Source of the DNA: Xanthobacteraceae bacterium
Lineage (GTDB): Bacteria; Pseudomonadota; Alphaproteobacteria; Rhizobiales; Xanthobacteraceae
Assembly: GCA_030043175.1 (NCBI GenBank)
Contig: JASHYD010000310.1
Location: 1 to 5,408 of the forward strand
Direction of reading: 5' to 3'
DNA length: 5,408 bases
The position numbers and the translations under genes are program-made. The notes below the pieces were generated by a model. The model was not told where the DNA came from. It did no database searches and saw only the letters and a program-made list of their open reading frames with translations. This document shows positions 1 through 5,036 of this stretch, piece after piece; the stretch's first letter is position 1; each line of letters opens with the position of its first letter.

Positions 1-3
1 CAT
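1..3 (-). CDS. start codon of a minus-strand gene running off the left edge (partial)
   Basis: The first three bases read ATG on the minus strand, and a textbook Shine-Dalgarno (GGAGGAG, minus strand of 10-16) lies six bases upstream of it. Only the start codon is inside the window, so nothing can be said of the product. If real, this gene is divergent from the STAND/TPR gene that begins at 298, and the 280 bases between them would hold both promoters. The call rests only on the ribosome binding site and its spacing. Confidence 0.4.
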
Positions 4-9
4 GGGCTT

Positions 10-16
10 CTCCTCC
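10..16 (-). promoter_or_regulatory. Shine-Dalgarno for the left-edge gene
   Basis: GGAGGAG on the minus strand, six bases from an ATG at 3-1. It is the strongest purine-rich ribosome binding site in the window and the sole evidence for the truncated left-edge gene. Confidence 0.4.
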
Positions 17-189
17 AACTAGTTCGATTCCTCGGTCGATGCGGTCACGCTATGGCGCGAACGGGACCGCAACAGGCTTGCTCCTAGCCTTGATGCGGAT
101 CACCAGAACCTTGGCGCTTTGATCGTGCCTTCATTCCGCGCGATGTGGCCGATATCAGTCGGTTATCGCCCCCTCTCGTGAATCGTACG

Positions 190-285
190 CGGAAAAGCGG
201 ATCGGGCAACGAACCCTCCTGTTGCGCCTGGACCGAAAAGACACCAAACTTGCGGATATGATCTGCTGCTCGTCGGAAAAGCGGA
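190..285. repeat. 12-bp direct repeat upstream of the STAND/TPR gene
   Basis: CGGAAAAGCGGA occurs exactly at 190-201 and again at 274-285, 84 bases apart start to start. The second copy overlaps the ribosome binding site of the STAND/TPR gene. Two identical 12-mers in under 300 bases are unlikely by chance, so a regulator site is possible, perhaps one bound by the gene's own HTH-like domain. That link is speculation. No convincing -35/-10 pair was found in 17-297. Confidence 0.3.
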
Positions 286-290
286 AAGGA
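283..290 (+). promoter_or_regulatory. ribosome binding site deciding a TTG start
   Basis: GGAAAGGA lies seven bases before TTG at 298-300. An in-frame TGA at 259-261 closes the frame upstream and no ATG, GTG or other TTG lies between, so this site fixes the start of the STAND/TPR gene at an uncommon TTG codon. The predicted N-terminal domain begins about eight residues in, which agrees. Confidence 0.7.
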
Positions 291-297
291 CCGCGAT

Positions 298-2580
298 TTG
301 CCGACTCCGCCAATCGACCGCACCGGCTGGACTTTTGGGCAGCTGCTCGGCTGGCATCTATTGCGAGGCACGCGCCCGGGTGGGAAAATTCACTATCCGG
401 GGCGCCGATGGAGCACGAAGGCTTTCGCCGAGGCCGTTGGCTGCGGTGACCGTGCGGTCCGATATTGGTTGAGAAACGAGCATTTGCCGCCGGAGATTGA
501 GACCGTCGAACGCGTCTTGTTTGGCAACGGCGCTGGCTACGCGGAATGGCGACTAGAGCTGCGACGCGCACATGCGATGAGCTGGGCTGCAAAGGGGGCC
601 GGTGCCCGTGCGCTGCTCAATACTCAGGCCGAACGCGAATCTCACGCAGGCGAGGCGCCTTCGTTCCGGGCCTCGAACATTCCGATCCGCGTGCCCACAC
701 ATTTCATGGGACGCGATGATGAGCTTGTCGCGATCGAAACGGCCTTCAACAACTGCAATGGCCGCGTCGCCATCGTCACGCTCCACGGGCTGCGCGGCAT
801 CGGTAAGACTACGCTTGCCGCCGCATTCGCCGAGCGTCACGGCGGAGATTATCGGGCCACGTGGTGGATCAGAGCGCGGGCGGAGCCGTCGATGCGCGCC
901 GATCTGGTGGCGCTCGGAGTGCGGCTCGGCTGGGCGAACGCTGACGACAAGGAAGAGCCGGCTCTTTTCACCATTTTGGAGCGACTGCTCTATGAGGGCA
1001 AGGGAATCCTGCTCATTTATGACAATGCGGTCGACGCCGACTCGCTCAAACCTTATCTGCCGCGCAGAGGAGAGGCACGAATCTTGGTGACGTCGAACGC
1101 CCATGCTTGGCGCGCGATTGCGACGCCGCTCGAAATCGGCCTTTGGCGCAAGGAAGTCGGCGCCGATTATCTGATCGCCCGCACCGGCCGTGCTGCGGAA
1201 CGCGTTAATGCAGAGGCGTTGTCGGAGGTTCTCGGCGGCCTACCGCTCGCCCACGAGCAGGCAGCGGCTTATTGTGAGCGACTAGGCATTTCGCTCGCCA
1301 ACTACTGCCAGCGCTTCCAGGCCGCGCCGACGCGGCTGCTCGACGACGCACGTCATGCGCCGACCGAGTATCGTGACGGGCTTACGGTGATCAAAACTTT
1401 CGCGCTCGCCATCGATGAGGCCGCCAAACTCAATTGCCTTGCAGAGCCATTGATTGTCCATGCTGCGCTCCTCGCGCCCGAACCAATCCCGCTGTTCTTG
1501 TTTTCCCAGGCGCGTGAAAAATTCGGCGAGCCGCTTGCCTCCATGCTGGTCGATGACGGCCTTGAGGAGGCCGTAGCGGCGTTGCGCTCCCTCGCTCTGG
1601 TCGATCGGCCCCTCGCTTATGAGCGCGACGACGCGATGACGGACGCCATACGCCTTCACCGCTTGGTACGAGAGGTCGCGGCATCTCGGCGTACAGCCGT
1701 TGACCGCGATCACGCCCGCCATTCGCTTATCGGAGCCTTGACGGCGGTTTATCCCTCCGACGGGTTCAACAACCCGCTCTCATGGCGGCGCTGCGCGTTG
1801 CTGACCCCGCATCTCCTGGCCGTTTGCGATGGACAAAGCGCTGACATTGCTACGCAGGCCAAGCGTGCCGACCTTCTTCAAAGGGCGGCCAGTTATTTTT
1901 ACGGTCGTGCCGCATATTCCCAGGCTCAGGTGCTCTTCGAAAGAGTCGTTGTAATCCGCGAGGAAGTGCTTGGCCCCAAGCATGCCGACACGGCGCGCTG
2001 CCTCAATAATCTCGCCGTGCTGCTCAAGGACCAGGGCGAGCTTTCGCGGGCACGGCCCTTGTTCGAGCGTGCCGTAGCAATCTGGGAGACGGTGCGTGGC
2101 CCCGAGCATCCAGACACAGCGGCGAGTCTGAACAATCTCGCGAGCTTGCTTCAGGCGGAAGGTGATTTTGTGGGCGCACGGCAGCTTTTCGAGCGTGCGC
2201 TCGCCATCTGGAACAATGTGCTCGGCCCCGAGCACCCAGATACGGCCACGGGCCTGAGCAACTTGGCCTTCGTGCTTCAAACCCAAGGCGATTTTGCGGG
2301 GGCACGACCGCTTTTCGAGCGCGCCCTGGCGATCTACGAAAAAACCCTCGGCCCCGATCAATCCCACACCGCCGCAAGCCTCAATAATCTCGCTCGCGTG
2401 CTCGAGCTTAGTGGCAACGCCGCGAGGGCGCGACCGCTGTTCGAGCGCGCTCTGGCGATCTATGAAAAGGTGCTGGGTCCCGAGCATCCAAACACCACTC
2501 GCGTACGTTGTAATCTTGCGCGCATGCTTCGCGCTAATGGCGGAGCGGCCGAAACGCTCACAAGCAGCGAGCTGCCTTAA
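298..2580 (+). CDS. STAND (NB-ARC) ATPase with N-terminal HTH-like domain and C-terminal TPR array
   Basis: A 760-residue multidomain signalling ATPase, probably cytoplasmic. Residues ~10-95 form a small helical domain with an HTH-like core (FAEAVGCGDRAVRYWL, 43-58). The NB-ARC core follows: a FMGRDDEL entry box (136-143), P-loop GLRGIGKTT (164-172), Walker B ILLIYDN (237-243), a sensor strand RILVTSN (261-267) and the GLPLA motif (314-318). A winged-helix-like stretch ends in LHRLV (453-457), the usual MHD-like position. Residues 541-750 are five 42-residue TPR units of the kinesin-light-chain type (consensus ARPLFERALAIYEKVLGPEH). In this family ADP/ATP exchange on ligand sensing drives oligomerisation, and TPRs usually sense or bind partners. 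No nuclease, TIR or protease effector is visible, so output may be through the N-terminal domain (transcription or protein contact). It could be a transcriptional regulator or an immune sensor; the sequence does not decide. Domain calls are secure, the role is not. Confidence 0.93.
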   Translation: MPTPPIDRTGWTFGQLLGWHLLRGTRPGGKIHYPGRRWSTKAFAEAVGCGDRAVRYWLRNEHLPPEIETVERVLFGNGAGYAEWRLELRRAHAMSWAAKGAGARALLNTQAERESHAGEAPSFRASNIPIRVPTHFMGRDDELVAIETAFNNCNGRVAIVTLHGLRGIGKTTLAAAFAERHGGDYRATWWIRARAEPSMRADLVALGVRLGWANADDKEEPALFTILERLLYEGKGILLIYDNAVDADSLKPYLPRRGEARILVTSNAHAWRAIATPLEIGLWRKEVGADYLIARTGRAAERVNAEALSEVLGGLPLAHEQAAAYCERLGISLANYCQRFQAAPTRLLDDARHAPTEYRDGLTVIKTFALAIDEAAKLNCLAEPLIVHAALLAPEPIPLFLFSQAREKFGEPLASMLVDDGLEEAVAALRSLALVDRPLAYERDDAMTDAIRLHRLVREVAASRRTAVDRDHARHSLIGALTAVYPSDGFNNPLSWRRCALLTPHLLAVCDGQSADIATQAKRADLLQRAASYFYGRAAYSQAQVLFERVVVIREEVLGPKHADTARCLNNLAVLLKDQGELSRARPLFERAVAIWETVRGPEHPDTAASLNNLASLLQAEGDFVGARQLFERALAIWNNVLGPEHPDTATGLSNLAFVLQTQGDFAGARPLFERALAIYEKTLGPDQSHTAASLNNLARVLELSGNAARARPLFERALAIYEKVLGPEHPNTTRVRCNLARMLRANGGAAETLTSSELP

Positions 2581-3186
2581 AGCCCCCGCGCGCGTAAGGA
2601 TTTGGGGCAAACGCGGCCAACGATTCCGGCAGCCGTGCTGTTCTTGTTGGCCATGCGTCAATGGCCAATGACAGCTGGCATTACGTGAAATCCGGATTGG
2701 GTCAGGTGCGTCCCTGCCGATGAGGTTGCCGTCACCGTCGGTGTAATGCTTTCGGCGTTCTGGCCGGCTATACTTTCGTACGAGAGGACGCCGCCCGCGG
2801 GTGGCTATCGGCAGCCGCGCTTTGCATTTGCGGCAGCGCTGGGCGGTAGCGGCCGACACTATCATTGATGGCCCGGGTCCATAGCCGCACAATGTGCAGA
2901 CCAGTCCGTGGTGCGCGGCCACTCGTCGCTTTTGAAGCACAACCGAGAAGATCGTGCCGCCGAGAATCGTGACCACAAGGGCGGCTTCCACGACATTGAG
3001 CCCCATGCTCTTGATGTGCAGCCGGGCGAACACTACGACAACGGCCAGGCTCAACGGGAGCGCAATTACCAGCTTCGCATCAGTACGCTTGTTGATCGCG
3101 TGCAGTTCGCTGTCGATGACACGTAGCAGCGGAACGTTACGAATGTCGGATGCCCTGTCGTGCGGATTTGTTTCTTCCCGAGTCAT
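1780..3186 (-). CDS. small membrane protein with zinc ribbon; frame runs on into antisense of the TPR gene
   Basis: The family is not recognised. From the ATG at 3186 the protein has a ~37-residue charged N-terminus, two hydrophobic segments (about 38-55, LVIALPLSLAVVVVFA, and 63-84, LNVVEAALVVTILGGTIFSV), then a zinc-ribbon-like cysteine pattern CTLC...CRKC (Cys97, Cys100, Cys118, Cys121), then a basic tail. This suggests an inner-membrane hairpin with a cytosolic zinc ribbon. Gene-like character fades after about residue 165 (near 2690). The frame then continues without a stop past 2580 and through the antisense of the TPR repeats to a stop at 1780, for 468 residues in all. The last ~266 residues are almost surely an antisense shadow, so the true end was probably lost by a small indel or point change. 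A GTG at 3228 would add 14 residues but has no ribosome binding site; the ATG at 3186 has a weak GGGGG before it. Confidence 0.55.
   Translation of the reverse strand: MTREETNPHDRASDIRNVPLLRVIDSELHAINKRTDAKLVIALPLSLAVVVVFARLHIKSMGLNVVEAALVVTILGGTIFSVVLQKRRVAAHHGLVCTLCGYGPGPSMIVSAATAQRCRKCKARLPIATRGRRPLVRKYSRPERRKHYTDGDGNLIGRDAPDPIRISRNASCHWPLTHGQQEQHGCRNRWPRLPQILTRAGALRQLAACERFGRSAISAKHARKITTYASGVWMLGTQHLFIDRQSALEQRSRPRGVATKLEHASEIIEACGGVGLIGAEGFFVDRQGALEKRSCPRKIALGLKHEGQVAQARGRIWVLGAEHIVPDGERTLEKLPCAHKITFRLKQAREIVQTRRCVWMLGATHRLPDCYGTLEQGPCPRKLALVLEQHGEIIEAARRVGMLGAKHFLADYNDSFEEHLSLGICGTTVKITGRPLKKVGTLGLRSNVSALSIANGQEMRGQQRAAPP
1918..2547 (+). repeat. five tandem 126-bp TPR-coding repeats
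   Basis: Units run 1918-2043, 2044-2169, 2170-2295, 2296-2421 and 2422-2547, each coding one 42-residue TPR (residues 541-582, 583-624, 625-666, 667-708, 709-750). The inner units share LFERALAI and LGPEHPDTA at fixed positions. The first unit is the most divergent (FERVVVIREEVLGPKHADT) and the fourth has GPDQSHT in place of GPEHPDT. The period is exact with no partial unit, as expected if repeat number can change by recombination. Confidence 0.85.
2647..2668. terminator. stem-loop between convergent genes (possible terminator)
   Basis: Perfect 8-bp inverted repeat TTGGCCAT / ATGGCCAA with a 6-base loop, 66 bases past the stop codon of the STAND/TPR gene and in the 3' zone of the convergent zinc-ribbon gene. 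The position suits a shared, bidirectional terminator. Neither side has a T-run, so it is not a classic intrinsic terminator and may serve only as an mRNA end stabiliser. Confidence 0.35.
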
Positions 3187-3209
3187 AACTGCCCCCGGTA
3201 GCTCAAGGA

Positions 3210-3237
3210 TGACACCGGATGCACGCACAATGTGTCA
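3210..3237. promoter_or_regulatory. inverted repeat upstream of the zinc-ribbon gene (possible operator)
   Basis: TGACAC at 3210-3215 and GTGTCA at 3232-3237 are perfect inverted half-sites with centres 22 bases apart, about two helical turns, starting 24 bases upstream of the zinc-ribbon ATG. The spacing suits a dimeric repressor. Half-sites are only 6 bp, so chance occurrence is quite possible. Confidence 0.2.
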
Positions 3238-3256
3238 GGCCGCGAACACCAGGCCA

Positions 3257-3291
3257 CCAGCGACTGGCGCCGTGAGCGCCATAGCCGCTGG
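3257..3291. other. compound stem-loop in the intergenic region
   Basis: Outer arms CCAGCG (3257-3262) and CGCTGG (3286-3291) enclose inner arms GGCGC (3266-3270) and GCGCC (3276-3280) around a 5-base loop, giving an 11-bp GC-rich stem with a 3/5-base internal loop. It lies in the ~250-base gap between the DUF4242 gene and the zinc-ribbon gene. No T-run follows on either strand. It could be a leader structure of the zinc-ribbon mRNA or a relic of a repeat element. No gene is supported in 3240-3438. Confidence 0.3.
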
Positions 3292-3395
3292 CCGATAACA
3301 CGAGCGGCAAGTCTGCAGTACCTCAGATAACTGACGACGTTGGTGCACCGCGCAAGTCGGCAGAGGTGGGCCAAATCCGGACCTCCCAACTGCTC

Positions 3396-3422
3396 TGGTC
3401 ACGAGGGGCTGGATCGTGACCA
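3396..3422 (-). terminator. 9-bp perfect inverted repeat after the DUF4242 gene
   Basis: TGGTCACGA (3396-3404) and TCGTGACCA (3414-3422) pair perfectly around a 9-base loop. The element begins 16 bases after the stop codon of the minus-strand DUF4242 gene, the usual place for a transcription terminator. The T-run of an intrinsic terminator is missing, so a Rho-assisted terminator, mRNA stabiliser or protein-binding palindrome are alternatives. Confidence 0.45.
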
Positions 3423-3438
3423 ACACCACCACAGGCAG

Positions 3439-3702
3439 TTAAGGGGTAAGATCAAGCGCTTCCACGACCTGCAAGTACGGGAGCTTGGCCTCGTCATTCA
3501 GTTTTTTCACATCTTCGGCGCTGCTTGCTTCGAACAAACACATGCACCGGCCATCTTCAGGCGCGAAGGTTGAACGGATATAGCGCATCGGCGTGCCCCT
3601 CGCGGCGTATTGATTCGAAGTCCTAATGGCCAACTGTTGCGCGGCCGCGAGATCGCTCATGGCAATGCCCTTAAGGTTGCGTTCAACCATATAGACCGTC
3701 AT
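3439..3702 (-). CDS. DUF4242 (SCO4226-like) family protein
   Basis: A complete 87-residue protein matching the small DUF4242 family in length and in its signature stretches: MTVYMVERNLKGI at the start, GTPMRYIRSTFAPEDGRCMC (36-55), the SAEDVKKLNDEAKLPY segment (61-76) and the VVEALDLTP end. Members are single-domain ferredoxin-like alpha/beta proteins; a Streptomyces relative (SCO4226) is reported to bind nickel, but the general function is unknown. Cys53 and Cys55 (CMC) may be redox or metal ligands; this is inference. The start is supported by AGGGAG seven bases upstream, and a promoter-like pair lies about 50 bases upstream. It is on the same strand as the zinc-ribbon gene 250 bases downstream, with a palindrome in between, so the two are probably separate transcripts. 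No signal peptide or membrane segment. Confidence 0.9.
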   Translation of the reverse strand: MTVYMVERNLKGIAMSDLAAAQQLAIRTSNQYAARGTPMRYIRSTFAPEDGRCMCLFEASSAEDVKKLNDEAKLPYLQVVEALDLTP

Positions 3703-3709
3703 GGGAATG

Positions 3710-3715
3710 CTCCCT
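3710..3715 (-). promoter_or_regulatory. ribosome binding site of the DUF4242 gene
   Basis: AGGGAG on the minus strand, seven bases before the ATG at 3702. It favours this start over the internal ATGs (codons 5 and 15), which lack a site. Confidence 0.7.
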
Positions 3716-3755
3716 AGCTTGGTGCAGTTTCAGAAGCAGAGACCTTAGGCTAGCA

Positions 3756-3784
3756 CGTATTCTGCGAGTCTCACGAGCGGTCAA
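3756..3784 (-). promoter_or_regulatory. candidate sigma-70 type promoter for the DUF4242 gene
   Basis: Minus strand: TTGACC (3784-3779; 5 of 6 to the -35 consensus), a 17-base spacer, then AATACG (3761-3756; 3 of 6 to the -10 consensus). The ATG follows about 53 bases later. The -35 is good and the -10 is weak, which is common in alphaproteobacteria. The -35 sits at the very edge of the IS-like relic, so the relic's end may supply it. Confidence 0.35.
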
Positions 3785-3786
3785 AA

Positions 3787-4142
3787 AGTGGGTCGCGTCT
3801 CAGTTTGAATTTTCTTCCTTGCAAGGACCCCGCGGGCCGCCCTTCGGCTGGCGGGGCGATGTTCGCCTCGGGGACCCCTAGGCATCGGTCCTCTTCCTTT
3901 GCAGAAATGCCATCATTCCCCATATCACGGCTCCCGCACCGTAGAATCAAAACTGCCAAAACTGCTGGTGCCTCGCAGCGGTCCAGATGGCGCCAAGCGC
4001 AAAGATGATTGAGGCTGTCATCATAGCCGGCCGTCAGAGCCCACGCTATCCTTGTCAAGGCTGCCGAATTTCAAAATGAGACACTACCGAAAAGTGTGAG
4101 AAAGCGCCAGCGACTCTTGAGCGGGGTAGTGGGTCAGTTTGA
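3787..4142. mobile_element. relic of an insertion element: IS-like end repeats in both orientations
   Basis: GTCTCAGTTTGAATTT (3797-3812) recurs inverted at 4067-4082 with 14 of 16 positions matching. A further copy of its parts, AGTGGGTC followed by TCAGTTTGA, appears directly at 3787-3808 and again, compacted, at 4128-4142. Several short end repeats in both orientations resemble the multiple terminal repeats of IS21-type elements; that family call is from memory and uncertain. No transposase is recognisable between or beside the repeats, so this would be a remnant or non-autonomous element of about 300-360 bases. A GC-rich stem-loop (CCGCC/GGCGG, 3837-3854) lies inside. Confidence 0.35.
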
Positions 4143-4339
4143 TTGTGGCGGTCACTTTGCATAGATAGGCTGGCGACTTTGAGCGATGCAGCAAATCAGC
4201 AGCTATCTCGGGCACACCGGCCGTGCTGCCAAAGTCATCGTGAAGGCAGCCCTTGACCCGAAGCGGCAAACTCTTGAGATATACTGTGACTCCGCCCTGA
4301 CACTAATACTAATTGATTGGTCTGCTTCAGTCGGTTGAC
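4143..4339. other. stretch with no supported gene
   Basis: Together with the relic to its left this makes over 600 bases without an intact gene (3703-4339). Short open frames on both strands have no ribosome binding site and no recognisable family. A TATACT at 4280-4285 looks like a -10 box on the plus strand, but the nearest -35-like hexamer (TTGACC, 4253-4258) is 21 bases away, too far for a normal promoter. Confidence 0.4.
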
Positions 4340-4453
4340 ATGCTCAAGCTACCTCCGCCAATTTGGACGTTGATCTACGTCGTGCTCTGCTCGGTGCTGA
4401 GCTGGTCTCTGGGCTGGCCGACGACCCCCGGCCTGCCGAGTCTCTGCTTTTGA
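4340..4453 (+). pseudogene. N-terminal stub of an isoprenylcysteine carboxyl methyltransferase-like membrane protein
   Basis: An ATG opens a 37-codon frame beginning MLKLPPPIWTLIYVVLC, continuing with a hydrophobic stretch and GWPTTPGLPS, then a stop. This closely resembles the first ~35 residues of bacterial isoprenylcysteine carboxyl methyltransferase (ICMT/PEMT-like) family membrane proteins, which typically open with a L-K/R-L-PPP-IW motif and a first membrane helix and are about 150 residues long. The rest, including the RNPMY-type SAM-binding region, is absent from all frames downstream, so the gene is truncated. There is no good ribosome binding site. The match is from memory; random hydrophobic coding is the alternative. 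Confidence 0.45.
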
Positions 4454-4477
4454 CGGAGAAGGAAATTGCGGCCCCAC

Positions 4478-4747
4478 TCAACCTGTGAAAGGGCAGGGAG
4501 CGCGGCTGCTTATGCCTGTTCCGGGCGATCCGTTGTACCTCCAGCGCCACAAGCAATCCGGCTTTCGAGTTCCGGCGCCCTCCGAACCATTTGCATCGCC
4601 TGCCACGTCGTCACGCCAAGCGCCGATGGCGATCTCCCGCCCCATGGTTTGCCTGCCTTGCGCAGCGGAGCGCCGCGCCGCTTTCCCGATCGCGGTAGCC
4701 GCATTAGGGGCCTTTACGGTGCCAAGCAGTTCGGTCTTGGCGGCCAT
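4478..4747 (-). pseudogene. possible small decayed gene with LGTVxAPxAxxAI motif
   Basis: From an ATG at 4747 the minus frame reads MAAKTELLGTVKAPNAATAI followed by GKAA. The TxLLGTVxAPxAxxAIxKAA pattern recalls short (50-70 residue) proteins of unknown function common in rhizobia. After that the expected acidic helix and end are replaced by an arginine- and glycine-rich sequence running to a stop at 4478, which suggests a frameshift. The adjacent frame has AGKPW at the place where such proteins often have FGKP. No ribosome binding site precedes the ATG. Weakly supported. Confidence 0.22.
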
Positions 4748-5036
4748 GCGGTAACGGCCCGACGACAACATCACCGCCTGGAGCCACCCGGTAATCTGTC
4801 GGCCCGTTCGATCTAGTTGGGCACAGCCGTCGCACCGAGTTTGCCGCAGGAGCGCAGCGCGTACGCGGGCCGAAGAACGGCACCGTGGCATCATCAGGCC
4901 ACTTGTCCATGCTGACCGCACGCTCGTGGCCACAGTGCTGGCGCGTCACGAACAACCCCGGGACGCCATGCCGACGCCTGCTGCCGAGCGTCATGCGACG
5001 AATTGGTTCGTCATCTCTGGCCATTCGACCAACTAA
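4748..5036. other. degenerate stretch upstream of the helicase remnant
   Basis: No intact gene is supported here. The plus frame continuous with the helicase fragment is open from about 4839 to a TAA at 5034-5036. Its last residues before the stop, NWFVISG (about 5001-5021), could match the strand that precedes helicase motif V in this family, while the part further upstream has no recognisable helicase motif. It probably represents eroded or replaced helicase sequence. Confidence 0.3.

Noticed and set aside
553..1104. 183-codon minus-strand open frame inside the STAND gene
   Set aside because: Antisense to the NB-ARC coding region, composition rich in Arg/Ser/Pro, no motifs; a shadow of the real gene.
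3235..3432. 65-codon minus-strand frame ending in a hydrophobic stretch
   Set aside because: GTG start without a ribosome binding site, overlaps the 9-bp palindrome, and no family resemblance.
3837..3854. CCGCC/GGCGG stem-loop as a terminator
   Set aside because: Only 5 bp, no T-run, and no gene ends next to it on either strand.
3771..4058. 95-codon minus-strand frame across the relic
   Set aside because: It runs through an IS-like end repeat and a GC-rich hairpin; no domain, so probably a chance frame rather than a transposase.
4084..4269. 61-codon minus-strand frame, and a plus-strand SYLGH motif recalling integrase C-termini
   Set aside because: No ribosome binding site, no continuation of either motif, and no conserved catalytic residues.
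4345..4489. Frame with LLLTEKEIAAPLNL resembling the start of an excisionase-type HTH
   Set aside because: It has no start codon after the upstream stop, ends right after the motif, and overlaps the more convincing ICMT-like stub in another frame.
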